From: an uncultured Collinsella sp.
GTDB lineage: Bacteria; Actinomycetota; Coriobacteriia; Coriobacteriales; Coriobacteriaceae
Reading direction: 5' to 3'
Assembly: GCA_958370785.1 (NCBI GenBank)
Contig: CATXKN010000006.1
Location: forward strand, 89,679-153,678
DNA length: 64,000 nt
Part shown: one piece after another, positions 9,660-18,500 of the stretch
How the letters are laid out: each line of letters starts with the position of its first letter
Position numbering within the stretch: position 1 is the first letter of the stretch
Program-made: the position numbers and the translations under genes
The notes under the pieces: model-generated
Seen by the model: the letters and a program-made list of their open reading frames with translations, nothing else
Told to the model about the DNA's origin: nothing
The model's database searches: none

Positions 9660-9687
9660 GCCGTTTGGTGGCTAGCGCAGCAGGTGA

Positions 9688-11097
9688 TTACTCGCCCAGC
9701 AGGCTCTTGGTGATGGAAGCGGCGGCCTTCTTGCCGGCGCCCATCGCCAGAATGACCGTAGCGGCACCGGTGACGATGTCGCCGCCGGCCCAGATGCGGG
9801 GATCGGTGGTCTGGCCGGTCTCCTCGTCGGCGACGATGTAGCCCCACTTGTTGAGCTCCATCTTGCCGCCGATCTTGGCAGCGAAGGGGTTGGCGTTGGT
9901 GCCGATAGCCGAGATCGCGACGTCGCAGGGAATCTCCTCGATGGCGCCCTCGATGGGCACCGGGCGACGACGACCGGACTCGTCAGGCTCGCCGAGCTCC
10001 ATCTTCTGGACCTTGACGGCGCACACGGAGCCGTCCTCGCCAGCGACAAACTCGAGCGGGGAGACGAGCGGCAGAACCTCGACGCCCTCGGCCTTAGCAT
10101 GGTGCAGCTCGGCGCGACGGCAGGGCATCTCGTCCTCGGTACGACGGTAGGCGATGATGGCGTGCTCGGCGCCCAGGCGCTTGGCGGTACGGACGGCGTC
10201 CATAGCCACGTTGCCGCCACCAAAGACGACGACGTTCTTGCCGTGCTTGGTGGGGGTGTCGTACTCGGGGAACTTGTTGGCCTTCATCAGGTTCACGCGG
10301 GTGAGGTACTCGTTCGCGAAGAAGACGTTGGGCAGGTTCTCGCCGGGGACGTTGAGGAACTTGGGCAGGCCAGCGCCGGTTGCCACGTAGATGGCGTCGA
10401 AGCCCTGCTCGAACAGCTCCTCGGCCGTGGCCATGTTGCCCACGACGGAGTTGTACTCAAACTTGACGCCCATGTCCTCCAGGCCGTCGATTTCGCGCTT
10501 GACGACCGCCTTGGGCAGACGGAACTCGGGGATGCCGTAGACCAGCACGCCGCCGCCGGTGAAGAATGCCTCGAAGACGGTGACGTCAAAGCCGTTGCGG
10601 GCGAGCTCGCCGGCGCAGGTGATGCCGGACGGGCCAGAGCCGACGACGGCGACCTTCTTGCCGTTCTTGGGGGCCATCTTGGGCGTGGAGGCGAGCTCGG
10701 GGCGGTCACCCAGGAAGCGCTCGAGCTGGCCGATGGCCACGGGCTCGGACTTCTTGCCACGGATGCACTTGCCCTCGCACTGGTTCTCCTGCGGGCAGAC
10801 GCGGCCGCAGATGGCGGGAAGCATGGAGTCCTCGCGGATGGTATCGAGAGCGCCGCCGAAGTCCTTCGCGCGGATCTGCTCGATAAAGCGGGGGATGTTG
10901 ATGTTGACGGGGCAGCCCTCAACACAGAACGGCTTCTTGCAGTTGAGGCAGCGCTCGGCCTCGGCCAGCGCCATCTCCTCGGTGAAGCCCTTGTCGACGG
11001 GGCGGAAGTCGCAGGCGCGCTCGGCAGCCGGCTCCTCGTTATCGGGGGTGCGGGGCGACTTCATATCGGCAACGAAACGACCGTTAACTAGTGGCAT
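9688..11097 (-). CDS. nfnB: NfnB-like large subunit of NADH-dependent ferredoxin:NADP+ oxidoreductase
   Basis: A 469-aa cytoplasmic flavoprotein of the GltD/NfnB family. With NfnA it would exchange electrons between NADH, NADPH and ferredoxin by flavin-based bifurcation. An N-terminal Fe-S domain has CLNCKKPFCVEGCP (C50, C53, C58, C62) and a second set, CGRVCPQENQCEGKC (about 97-111). An FAD Rossmann motif (VGSGPSGI, about 150) and an NAD(P) motif (GGGNVAMD, about 290) follow. It overlaps nfnA by 10 bp, indicating translational coupling. A glutamate synthase small subunit is the alternative, but the PyrK-like partner and the absence of a GltB-type large subunit favour Nfn. The physiological direction cannot be read from sequence. 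Confidence 0.85.
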   Translation of the reverse strand: MPLVNGRFVADMKSPRTPDNEEPAAERACDFRPVDKGFTEEMALAEAERCLNCKKPFCVEGCPVNINIPRFIEQIRAKDFGGALDTIREDSMLPAICGRVCPQENQCEGKCIRGKKSEPVAIGQLERFLGDRPELASTPKMAPKNGKKVAVVGSGPSGITCAGELARNGFDVTVFEAFFTGGGVLVYGIPEFRLPKAVVKREIDGLEDMGVKFEYNSVVGNMATAEELFEQGFDAIYVATGAGLPKFLNVPGENLPNVFFANEYLTRVNLMKANKFPEYDTPTKHGKNVVVFGGGNVAMDAVRTAKRLGAEHAIIAYRRTEDEMPCRRAELHHAKAEGVEVLPLVSPLEFVAGEDGSVCAVKVQKMELGEPDESGRRRPVPIEGAIEEIPCDVAISAIGTNANPFAAKIGGKMELNKWGYIVADEETGQTTDPRIWAGGDIVTGAATVILAMGAGKKAAASITKSLLGE

Positions 11098-11927
11098 GCG
11101 CAGCTCTTTTCCTCATAGGCCTTGAGGGACTCGCCCTCTTCGGAACGGTAAGCGGCCTGGCGGGCACGAAGGTCATCCCAGTCGACCAGGGTGGCATCGA
11201 AGTCGGGGCCGTCGACGCAAGCGAACTTGGTCACGCCGCCCACCTCGACGCGGCAGCAGCCGCACATGCCGGTGCCGTCAACCATGATGGGGTTGAGCGA
11301 CGCGGTGATGGGGGTGTCGTACTTCTGGGCGGTGAGGGTCGAGAACTTCATCATCGGAACGGGGCCGACGCAGAAGACCTGGCTCACGGCCTTGTCCTGC
11401 AGCAGACGCTCCAGCGGAGCGGTAACAACGCCCTGCTCGCCGTAGGAGCCGTCGTCAGTGGTGATGTGGATGTGGTCCTCGTCGAGGAGCTCGCGGAACT
11501 GGTCCTCCATGAGCAGGAGGTCCTTGGTGCGGGCGCCCATGATGGCGTGCACCTCGTGGCCGGTTTCGACCAGGTGCTTGGCGACCGGGAAGGCAATTGC
11601 CAGGCCGACGCCGCCGCCAATGACGGCGCAGGGGCCCTCGGCCATCTCGGTGGGAACGCCCAGCGGGCCCACGACGTCGCGCAGCGACTCGCCGGCCTCG
11701 TAGGTGGAAAGCATCTCGGTGGTCTTGCCGATCACCATGAAGATGAACTCGACCCAGCCCTCGTCACCGTTCCAGCCGGCCAGGGTAAACGGGACGCGCT
11801 CGCCCGTCTCGTTGGCGCGAACCATGAGGAACTGTCCAGCGTGCGCATGCTTGGCGATTGCGGGCGCCTCGATGCGGAACTTGAACACCTTCTCCGAGAA
11901 CTGCGTCTTCTCCAGGATCTTATACAT
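11088..11927 (-). CDS. nfnA: NfnA-like small subunit, sulfide/dihydroorotate dehydrogenase-type FAD/NAD-binding protein
   Basis: A 279-aa protein of the PyrK/NfnA family. It carries an FAD-binding beta-barrel (ERVPFTLAGW, about 45), an NAD-binding fold (IGGGVGLA, about 104) and a C-terminal [2Fe-2S] cluster motif with CGCC and a later Cys (about 221-240). It would hold the FAD that receives electrons from NADH while NfnB holds the bifurcating FAD. It is the first gene of a two-gene minus-strand operon. A TATAAT box lies on the minus strand at 12033-12038. Confidence 0.85.
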   Translation of the reverse strand: MYKILEKTQFSEKVFKFRIEAPAIAKHAHAGQFLMVRANETGERVPFTLAGWNGDEGWVEFIFMVIGKTTEMLSTYEAGESLRDVVGPLGVPTEMAEGPCAVIGGGVGLAIAFPVAKHLVETGHEVHAIMGARTKDLLLMEDQFRELLDEDHIHITTDDGSYGEQGVVTAPLERLLQDKAVSQVFCVGPVPMMKFSTLTAQKYDTPITASLNPIMVDGTGMCGCCRVEVGGVTKFACVDGPDFDATLVDWDDLRARQAAYRSEEGESLKAYEEKSCACH

Positions 11928-12002
11928 AGAACCCCTCTCTTGTTAGGGCTGCCGAACCGTGCCTCCACGGAAATGGACGGTAGCCCGAATAAAACCGTAC
12001 GC

Positions 12003-12038
12003 GCACAGGCGTTGTGCAGACATACGGTGCAAATTATA
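12003..12038 (-). promoter_or_regulatory. Probable nfnAB promoter with downstream dyad
   Basis: On the minus strand TATAAT occupies 12038-12033, about 105 bp before the nfnA start. No clear -35 element is seen. Just downstream lies the dyad GCACA-GGCGT-TGTGC (12003-12017 read on the plus strand region), a possible operator or leader stem. Confidence 0.45.
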
Positions 12039-12110
12039 CCCTCATGGGCATGTCGCTTACGTGTGTCTTCGGCGGTTGGGAAAAGGGTTTATCCACTTCA
12101 TCCCACCAAA

Positions 12111-12290
12111 TAGGGGCAGGTTTATTTTGGTCAGTTTTATCAGGTAAAACAGCAAAGGGGGCCGGCCTCGGGTTGTGATGAGGCCGGCCCCCTTTGGGGT
12201 GCTATGCGTGTATGGCGGCGCGCGGTTTATCGCGATGCCGCAACTGGGGCGTTTCCGCAGGTAAAACCTGCCAAAATAAGTCTGCCCCTA
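12111..12290. repeat. Long inverted repeat enclosing a 16-bp terminator hairpin (element B1)
   Basis: The outer arms at 12111-12140 and 12262-12290 share TAGGGGCAG..TTATTTTGG and diverge at a few positions. Inside is a perfect 16-bp stem, AAAGGGGGCCGGCCTC (12154-12169) with its complement at 12180-12195. It lies between pth (whose minus-strand transcript runs into it) and the nfn promoter. It probably terminates pth mRNA. The outer arms are not needed for that and are unexplained. With the adjoining leader this accounts for the 374-bp gap 11928-12301. Confidence 0.8.
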
Positions 12291-12301
12291 AATGATAGGT
12301 T

Positions 12302-12931
12302 TTAGTGCTTGCCGTTGGCGGAGGCGGCGCCGTTGACGTGGTCGCGGGCATAGATCACGCCGTGGACGATGGCCAGGCCGGCGGCGTCGGCCGCGCGGGC
12401 GCAGGTGTCCTGGAAGTCCTCGGCCTCGCGGGCGCGCAGCTGCTTGAGCACGTAGTCGGCGACGGCCATCTTGCCGGGAGGGTTGCCGATGCCGGTGCGG
12501 ATGCGGCTGAAGTCGCGGCTGCCCATCTTATCGATGATGGAGCGCAGGCCGTTGTGACCGGCGTGGCCGCCGCCCACCTTAACACGCACGTCGCCGGCGG
12601 GAATATCGAGCTCGTCGTGGATCACGAGCAGCTCCTCGGCCTTGATCTTGTACTCGCGGCAGAGCTTGGAGATGGGACCGCCCGAGGTATTCATGTACGA
12701 CTGCGGCTTGACCAGCGCAATCTGGCGCTTACCGCCCTCTTCCTCGGAGTCGTTGATGTTGATGAGCGCGACCTCGGCGCCGGCCTGGTTTTTCCAGTAC
12801 GTGACGCCGGCCTGACGGGCCAGCTCGTCGATTGCCTTAAAGCCAGCGTTGTGGCGGGTCTCGGCATATTCCTCGCCCGGGTTGCCAAGCCCGGCAACCA
12901 TGCGAATCTTGAGCGGCTGTGCAGCTGACAT
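12302..12931 (-). CDS. pth: Peptidyl-tRNA hydrolase
   Basis: A 209-aa enzyme that recycles peptidyl-tRNA dropped from stalled ribosomes. It shows the family signature GLGNPG, the catalytic His in TRHNAGF (about residue 27), and VIHDELDIPAG with the catalytic Asp. Length is normal (about 190-210). The start at 12931 has CGGAGG seven bases upstream. It follows prs and glmU on the same strand, a common order in Gram-positive bacteria, though the frequently intervening rplY is missing and a long inverted repeat occupies that gap. Confidence 0.95.
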   Translation of the reverse strand: MSAAQPLKIRMVAGLGNPGEEYAETRHNAGFKAIDELARQAGVTYWKNQAGAEVALININDSEEEGGKRQIALVKPQSYMNTSGGPISKLCREYKIKAEELLVIHDELDIPAGDVRVKVGGGHAGHNGLRSIIDKMGSRDFSRIRTGIGNPPGKMAVADYVLKQLRAREAEDFQDTCARAADAAGLAIVHGVIYARDHVNGAASANGKH

Positions 12932-13046
12932 GTTTGTCCTCCGTTATGTAAAAAAGTTCAACCAACGACAAAGGCTACCACGCCCGCCGAAGGCGAGGAA
13001 AGGTTGCAGCAAAGTCATTTCAGAAAACAGCTGCCCCGAGACAGCA

Positions 13047-13151
13047 GGAAGCCCCGGACACGCCGGGAGGGGTTATCAAAGCGAACATCCCGCAGCCGCA
13101 AAGCGGCGAGGACGTTCGCGTGATAACCCCGCAGGCGTGTCCGGGGCTTCC
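13047..13151. repeat. Very long imperfect hairpin between prs and pth (element B2)
   Basis: GGAAGCCCCGGACACGCC (13047-13064) pairs perfectly with 13134-13151. A second block, GGGGTTATCA (13069-13078), pairs with 13121-13130, and GCGAAC with GTTCGC (13081-13086 / 13114-13119). The tip holds a small GCCGC-AAA-GCGGC hairpin (13095-13107). About 34 base pairs are possible in 105 nt, with no T-tract. It lies between two co-directional genes and may be an mRNA-processing or stability element or a palindromic insertion. Confidence 0.85.
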
Positions 13152-13174
13152 GGAGGGATGCGAGGGTCGAGCGA

Positions 13175-14161
13175 CTACAGCGCGAAGTCGCCGCCGACGA
13201 GCGTGGAGACGGGCTCCTCGTGGTAAACGGCGGAGATGGCCTGAGCGAACTCCTCGGCGACCGAGATGGTCTTAATCTTGCCGCCGACCTCGACGGGGAT
13301 AGCGTCGGTGACGACGCATTCGACGATCGGGGCGTCGTTCAGGCGCTCGATGGCCGGACCGGAGAAGATGCCGTGGGTGGCGCAGACGTAGATGTCGCCA
13401 GCACCCATGGCCTTGAGCTCCTTGACGTTGGCGCACAGGGTGCCAGCGGTGTCGATCATGTCGTCATTGATGACGCAGGTCTTGCCCTTGATGTCACCGA
13501 TGATGCCCATGACCTCGGCGGCGTTGTGGCGCGGACGGCCCTTGTGGGCGATGGCCAGGTCGCAGCCGAGCATGTCGGACAGCTTCTTGGCGGCCTTGGC
13601 GCGACCCACGTCGGGGGAGACGACAACCAGGTTGTCGGTGTCGAAGTGCATGTTGTTGTAGTACTGGCCAAACAGCGGCAGTGCGGACAGGTGGTTAACC
13701 GGGATATCGAAGAAGCCCTGGATCTGACCCTGGTGCAGGTCGAGGGTGATGATGCGGTTGACACCCGCGCGCTCGAGCAGGTTGGCGACGAGGCGGGCGG
13801 TGATGGGCTCGCGCGGGCCGGCCTTGCGGTCCTGGCGGGCATAGCCGTAGTGGGTGATAACGGCGGTGATGGAGCGGGCGGATGCGCGCTTGGCAGCATC
13901 GGTGGCGATGAGCAGCTCCATGAGCATGTCGTTGACGTTGCCGCCGGCCACGGACTGAATCAGGAAGACGTCGGCGCCGCGGACGGTCTCGTCGTAGCGG
14001 GCGTAAATCTCACCATTGGCGAACTGCTTTAGCGTAAGGCCCGAAAGCTCGACCCCAAGGTACTCAGCGATCTTCTGAGCGAGGGGACGGTTGGAGGAAC
14101 CGGAATACACGCGGATGGACTTGCGCATATTCTCCGACTTCTCGGGATCATTAATCGGCAT
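13175..14161 (-). CDS. prs: Ribose-phosphate pyrophosphokinase (PRPP synthase)
   Basis: A 328-aa class I PRPP synthase that makes PRPP from ribose-5-phosphate and ATP for nucleotide, His and Trp synthesis. It has the flexible-loop motif HYGYARQDRKAGPREPI, SPDVGRAKAA, and the PRPP-binding loop INDDMIDTAGTL. The start at 14161 follows AAGGAG. It lies downstream of glmU, an established pairing (glmU-prs), with a terminator-like hairpin at 14306-14338 between them. Confidence 0.96.
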   Translation of the reverse strand: MPINDPEKSENMRKSIRVYSGSSNRPLAQKIAEYLGVELSGLTLKQFANGEIYARYDETVRGADVFLIQSVAGGNVNDMLMELLIATDAAKRASARSITAVITHYGYARQDRKAGPREPITARLVANLLERAGVNRIITLDLHQGQIQGFFDIPVNHLSALPLFGQYYNNMHFDTDNLVVVSPDVGRAKAAKKLSDMLGCDLAIAHKGRPRHNAAEVMGIIGDIKGKTCVINDDMIDTAGTLCANVKELKAMGAGDIYVCATHGIFSGPAIERLNDAPIVECVVTDAIPVEVGGKIKTISVAEEFAQAISAVYHEEPVSTLVGGDFAL

Positions 14162-14305
14162 TACCCTTCTCCTTTATACATCGAATGCCATATAGATGCC
14201 TTTTTGCATTGTAACCGTGCGGCGGGGTTAATCGGGTCTTGATAACGTCTTTACCGTCAACGGACACGAACCGACCACTCATCCGGTCGCGCAGGTCACG
14301 ATAGA

Positions 14306-14338
14306 AAAAGGAGCCGTCCCCATGGAACAGCTCCTTTT
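14306..14338 (-). terminator. Terminator of glmU
   Basis: AAAAGGAGC (14306-14314) and GCTCCTTTT (14330-14338) form a 9-bp stem with a loop containing GTCCCC. On the minus strand it follows the glmU stop by 15 bp and ends in a T-run. The A/T ends also make it usable on the plus strand. Confidence 0.7.
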
Positions 14339-14353
14339 GTGCTTGGCGAAACG

Positions 14354-15766
14354 TTATGCCTCGTCGTCCTCGTGCAGACGGCGGCGATAATCGGCGGCCC
14401 AGCCCTCAATATTTACCTGACGGGCGCGGCCCAGGCCGAGTGCGTCGGCCGGAACCGGCTCGGTGATGACGGAGCCGGCGGCCACGAGCGCGCCGTCGCC
14501 GATCTGGGCGGGCGCGACCATCATGGTGTCGGAACCGATGAAGGCATCCTTGCCGATGACGGTCTTGTGCTTGTGGACGCCGTCGTAGTTGCAGGTGATG
14601 GAGCCAGCGCCCACGTTGACGCCGGAGCCCATGGTGGTGTCGCCGATGTAGGACAGGTGCGGCACCTTGGAACCCTCGCCGATTGTGGACTTCTTGATCT
14701 CCACGTGCGTGCCGGCCTTGGAGCCGTCGAGCATGTGGGTGCCCGGGCGCAGGTAGGCGCGCGGGCCGCAGTCGACGCCGTTCTCGATGACGGCCTCGAT
14801 GGCGATGGTCTCATCGATGATGCAGCCGCTGCCGACGGTGGTGTCGGTGAGGCGACTGTTGGGGCCGAGCTGGCACTCTTCGCCCACGGTGACGTGGCCG
14901 ATCAGATGCGTCTGCGGCCACACGACGGTGTCGCGGCCGATGACGGCATCGGGGCCGATCCAAGCCTGCGTGGGGTCGATGAACGTGACGCCCTCGGCCA
15001 TCCAGTGCTCGTTGATGCGGTCGCGCGCGATGGCGGTAAGCTGCGCGAGCTGGATGCGGCTGTTGACGCCCAGGCCGTCGCGGTAGTCGTCGCAGTGGAA
15101 GATGGAGACTGCCTGGCCGTGACCCTTGAGGATTTCGAGCATGTCGGGCAGGTAGTACTCGGACTGCGCGTTGTCGTTGCCGATCTCGTTGATGTGGGCG
15201 GCAAGCTGCGCGCCGTCGAAGGCGTAGCAGCCGGCGTTGCACTCCAGCAGCGTGGCGGCCTGCTCGGGCGTGCAGTCCTTCTGCTCGATGATGCGCTCGA
15301 TCTGACCATCGGCACCCAGCTTGATGCGGCCGTAGCCAAAAGGATCGGGCGGGGTCATGGTCATGACGGTGCAGGCGAGCTCGCCGGTGGCGACGGTCTG
15401 TGCGAACTTGGCGACGGTGTCGGCGGTGATGAGCGGCAGGTCGCCGTTGAGCACGACGACGGGGCCTTGCGTGATGCCGCAGGCCTCGAGCGCGACCTTG
15501 ACGGCATGGCCGGTGCCCAGGCGCTCGGTCTGCTCGACGCACTCGACCTTGGTGGCGCTGTTGGCGTAGGCGCCATCGATGAGGGCACGCATCTCGTCGG
15601 CGTGGCTGCCGATGACGACCACGACGCGGCTGCAGCCGGCCTTGATGGTGGCGTCGACGATCCACTGGACCATGGGCTTGCCCAGGATCTTGTGCGAAAC
15701 CTTGCAGTGGTTCGACTTCATGCGGGTGCCCTCGCCGGCAGCGAGGATAATTGCGGTTGCGTCCAT
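14354..15766 (-). CDS. glmU: Bifunctional UDP-GlcNAc pyrophosphorylase / glucosamine-1-phosphate acetyltransferase
   Basis: A 470-aa enzyme making UDP-GlcNAc for peptidoglycan. The N-terminal nucleotidyltransferase has ILAAGEGTRMKS. The C-terminal half is a left-handed beta-helix of hexapeptide repeats with GAGSITCNYDG and the acyltransferase tip. The ATG at 15766 is chosen because the homology begins exactly there (MDATAIILAAGEG) and AGGAGA lies upstream; the frame stays open 70 codons further but without homology or a ribosome site. It is divergent from the ECF operon. Confidence 0.95.
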   Translation of the reverse strand: MDATAIILAAGEGTRMKSNHCKVSHKILGKPMVQWIVDATIKAGCSRVVVVIGSHADEMRALIDGAYANSATKVECVEQTERLGTGHAVKVALEACGITQGPVVVLNGDLPLITADTVAKFAQTVATGELACTVMTMTPPDPFGYGRIKLGADGQIERIIEQKDCTPEQAATLLECNAGCYAFDGAQLAAHINEIGNDNAQSEYYLPDMLEILKGHGQAVSIFHCDDYRDGLGVNSRIQLAQLTAIARDRINEHWMAEGVTFIDPTQAWIGPDAVIGRDTVVWPQTHLIGHVTVGEECQLGPNSRLTDTTVGSGCIIDETIAIEAVIENGVDCGPRAYLRPGTHMLDGSKAGTHVEIKKSTIGEGSKVPHLSYIGDTTMGSGVNVGAGSITCNYDGVHKHKTVIGKDAFIGSDTMMVAPAQIGDGALVAAGSVITEPVPADALGLGRARQVNIEGWAADYRRRLHEDDEA

Positions 15767-15959
15767 GTGATCTCCTGTTACGTTATAGAGACGTGTGTTT
15801 GGAAACGATACACGGCGCAATATGATACCGCAGGCATATGATGAGCGCGTAGCGATTGGCGCGCGGCAGCTGAGGCTTGGGCCGGCGGTGTGGCGTTTGC
15901 GCTGCTTGCGGGCGGTGCCGGCAGTGCTTCGGCGTCGGTGATTTGGCGGGAGGGCGGGG

Positions 15960-16853
15960 ATGCCTATGGATAACATGCGAGAGGGTTCGGGCGCCGAGCC
16001 TGTCGCGGCATTCTCGATGTCGCATCCGGCGGTGCCGGCACTCTATATTGTGTTGACGCTGGGGCTCACCATGTTCTCGATGCAGCCGGTGCTGATTGCG
16101 CTGTCGCTTGCGGGCGGGCTGGCGTACGGGTTTGCGACGCGCGGTGCTGCGCGCACGTTGGGGGCGCTTCGCTGGCAGCTGCCAGTGATTTTGATCATTG
16201 CACTGGTCAATCCGCTGTTTAGTGCATCGGGCTCGACCGAGCTTTTCCATATTGGCATGCGCGTGGTGTATTTGGAGAGCATGATGTACGGCCTGTGCAT
16301 GGGTGGGCTGTTTGTGGCGAGCGTGCTGTGGTTTGAGGCCGCGGCGTCGATGCTTGGCTACGACAAGGTGCTCTCACTTTTGGGCAACGCCGCGCCGGTA
16401 ATCGCGCTCATGATTTCGATGTGCATGCGGCTTATCCCGCAGTTTTTACGCCGCGGTCGTACGGTGCTGGCGGTGCAGGATGCGATTGATGTGCCGGGGC
16501 GTGCGCCCACCGATCCCGTGCGATCGCGCCTGCGGGCGTCGAGCGTGCTGATGGGCTGGGGCATGGAAGATTCGCTGGAGCGCGCGGACGCCATGCGCTC
16601 CCGTGGATGGGGCGCCGCGTCGCGCCGTACGACGTATGCGCGGTATCGGCTGAGGCGCGGCGACGCTGCCGCGCTGGTTGGACTTGCGGTGTTTGGTGCC
16701 GCCGCGGTGGCGGTGGCATGGACCGCGACAACGCAGTATTCGTTTTACCCGCAGCTCTCGGTGCCCGCGCCGTGGCTGGGCTATGTCGTGTACGCTGCCT
16801 GGATGGGGCTGCCCTGCGTGCTGCACGCGATTGACGAGAAGAGGTTTGGCTGA
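15960..16853 (+). CDS. ecfT: ECF transporter transmembrane (T) component
   Basis: A 297-aa membrane protein of the EcfT/CbiQ family coupling the ATPase pair to a substrate-binding S protein. It has several hydrophobic segments and the cytoplasmic coupling-helix motif ADAMRSRGWG (about residue 218), typical of T components. The ATG at 15960 follows GGGAGGGCGGGG. It is the first gene of a T-A-S operon and overlaps the ATPase gene by one base (TGATG). No riboswitch was recognised in the 193-bp divergent gap to glmU. Confidence 0.85.
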   Translation: MPMDNMREGSGAEPVAAFSMSHPAVPALYIVLTLGLTMFSMQPVLIALSLAGGLAYGFATRGAARTLGALRWQLPVILIIALVNPLFSASGSTELFHIGMRVVYLESMMYGLCMGGLFVASVLWFEAAASMLGYDKVLSLLGNAAPVIALMISMCMRLIPQFLRRGRTVLAVQDAIDVPGRAPTDPVRSRLRASSVLMGWGMEDSLERADAMRSRGWGAASRRTTYARYRLRRGDAAALVGLAVFGAAAVAVAWTATTQYSFYPQLSVPAPWLGYVVYAAWMGLPCVLHAIDEKRFG

Positions 16854-18496
16854 TGGCTCGGTTGGATAGGGGCCCGGTGTCGGGCGCGGCGTGCGGCCCG
16901 GATATGCCGGCGATTGAGGCGCGGAGCCTGAGCTTTGCCTACCCCGGGGCTGACGCTGCGGTGCTCGAGGGACTCGACTGGTCTGTTCCCCAAGGTGCAT
17001 TTGCGCTGCTTGTTGGCGGTACCGGATCGGGTAAGTCGACGCTGCTGTCGCTGCTCAAGCCCGAGATTGCTCCGGCGGGCGAGCGCACTGGCGATGCGCG
17101 CGTGCTGGGCGAGAACGTTGCCGACATGGACGTGCGCGCGTCTGCGGAGCGCGTGGGCTACGTGTTCCAGGATCCCGAGAACCAGATTGTGTGCGAGGCC
17201 GTGTGGCACGAGATGGCGTTTGGCCTAGAGAATCTGGGTGTGTCGCGCGACGAGATGCGCCGCCGTGTTGCCGAGACCAGCTATTTCTTTGGTCTGGAGG
17301 ACTGGCTTCATCGCGATACCGATACGCTTTCGGGTGGCCGCAAGCAGCTGCTGTCGCTTGCCGCCGTTCTGGCGCTGCGTCCGCGTGTGCTGCTGCTCGA
17401 CGAGCCCACGTCTCAGCTCGATCCCGTTGCCGAGAAGAATTTTCTGCACGCGCTGTTTCGCGTGAACCGTGAGCTGGGCTGCACGGTTGTTGTGGCTACG
17501 CATCAACCGCGGCCGATGCTCGAGTATGCGACGTGTGCGTACCGGATTGAGGGCGGTCGCGTGCGCGAGGTGGCGGATATGGCTTCTTTGGGACGCCGAG
17601 AATCGCTGTTTTCCGATGACGTGTTGGGGTGGGGTGCCATCCGATGTGCAAAAAACGGAGTATTCAGCAGGTGTGAGGACAATTTGGGCTTTCTGGAGCC
17701 GCCTCGGGATGTATCGAGCGCGAAAAAAAGTTCGGGATTGGACAAATCGTCCAAATTTGTGGCGCAAACGTTGCTCGAGAACGGCTCGGAAGCCTTTCCG
17801 CGCACGGATGGAAGCAGAATACTCCAAAAAATGCACGGTGGGTCGGCTACCACCCTGTCGGAAGGCTGGTTTCGCTACGATCGCGCGGGCGGTTGGGTGC
17901 TGCGCGGGCTCGATGTGACGTTTTCAGCCGGCGCGGTGCATGCGGTCGTGGGCGGAAATGGTTGCGGCAAGTCGACGATGCTCTCGGTGCTGGCCAAGAC
18001 GGCTAAGCTGCAGCGTGGCCGCATGGTGCGCGGGACGGCTTCGGCGGCGCTGCTGCCACAGAATCCCAAGGCATTGCTGGTCGCCGAAACGGTGCGCGAC
18101 GAGCTGATGGAATGGGCTTCGACCTGCGGATACGACGAGGCTGTGGCGCGGGAGCGCGCGGCGAGCCTGGGCCTGGCGGGCCTGGAGGCGCGTCACCCGT
18201 ACGATCTTTCGGGCGGTCAGCGCCAGCTGCTTGCATTGGCAAAGCTGCTGTTGATTGGTCCGGAGCTGCTGCTGCTTGATGAGCCCACCAAGGGCCTTGA
18301 TCTGGCAAGTCGCTGCATTATCGCCCGAGCCCTGCGCGAGCATGCGCAGGCCGGCGGCACCGTCGTCATTGCCACGCACGACTTAGATTTTGCCGAGCAG
18401 GTGTCCGACGACGTCGCCATGATGTTCGACGGCGAGATCGCCTGCATGGAGCCTCCGGCAGATTTCTTTGCCGACAACGTGTTCTACAGGGCGTGA
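16853..18496 (+). CDS. ECF transporter ATPase, two ABC domains fused in one chain
   Basis: A 547-aa protein carrying two complete ABC domains, equivalent to EcfA1 plus EcfA2. Domain 1: Walker A GGTGSGKST (about 54), signature LSGGRKQ (about 159), Walker B VLLLDEPTSQLD. Domain 2: GGNGCGKST (about 367), LSGGQRQ (about 452), LLLLDEPTKGLD. A linker of roughly 90 residues separates them. Both ATP sites look intact. Separate EcfA subunits are the more usual arrangement; fused forms occur in Actinobacteria and related groups. Confidence 0.9.
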   Translation: MARLDRGPVSGAACGPDMPAIEARSLSFAYPGADAAVLEGLDWSVPQGAFALLVGGTGSGKSTLLSLLKPEIAPAGERTGDARVLGENVADMDVRASAERVGYVFQDPENQIVCEAVWHEMAFGLENLGVSRDEMRRRVAETSYFFGLEDWLHRDTDTLSGGRKQLLSLAAVLALRPRVLLLDEPTSQLDPVAEKNFLHALFRVNRELGCTVVVATHQPRPMLEYATCAYRIEGGRVREVADMASLGRRESLFSDDVLGWGAIRCAKNGVFSRCEDNLGFLEPPRDVSSAKKSSGLDKSSKFVAQTLLENGSEAFPRTDGSRILQKMHGGSATTLSEGWFRYDRAGGWVLRGLDVTFSAGAVHAVVGGNGCGKSTMLSVLAKTAKLQRGRMVRGTASAALLPQNPKALLVAETVRDELMEWASTCGYDEAVARERAASLGLAGLEARHPYDLSGGQRQLLALAKLLLIGPELLLLDEPTKGLDLASRCIIARALREHAQAGGTVVIATHDLDFAEQVSDDVAMMFDGEIACMEPPADFFADNVFYRA

Positions 18497-18500
18497 TGGG

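Noticed and set aside
9688..11927. Glutamate synthase small subunit as the function of the GltD-like protein
   Set aside because: No GltB-type large subunit is adjacent, while a PyrK/NfnA-type partner overlaps it, which fits NfnAB.
15767..15959. Cobalamin or other riboswitch in front of the ECF operon
   Set aside because: The gap is short and I see no recognisable riboswitch core; a small frame overlapping ecfT lacks a credible start.
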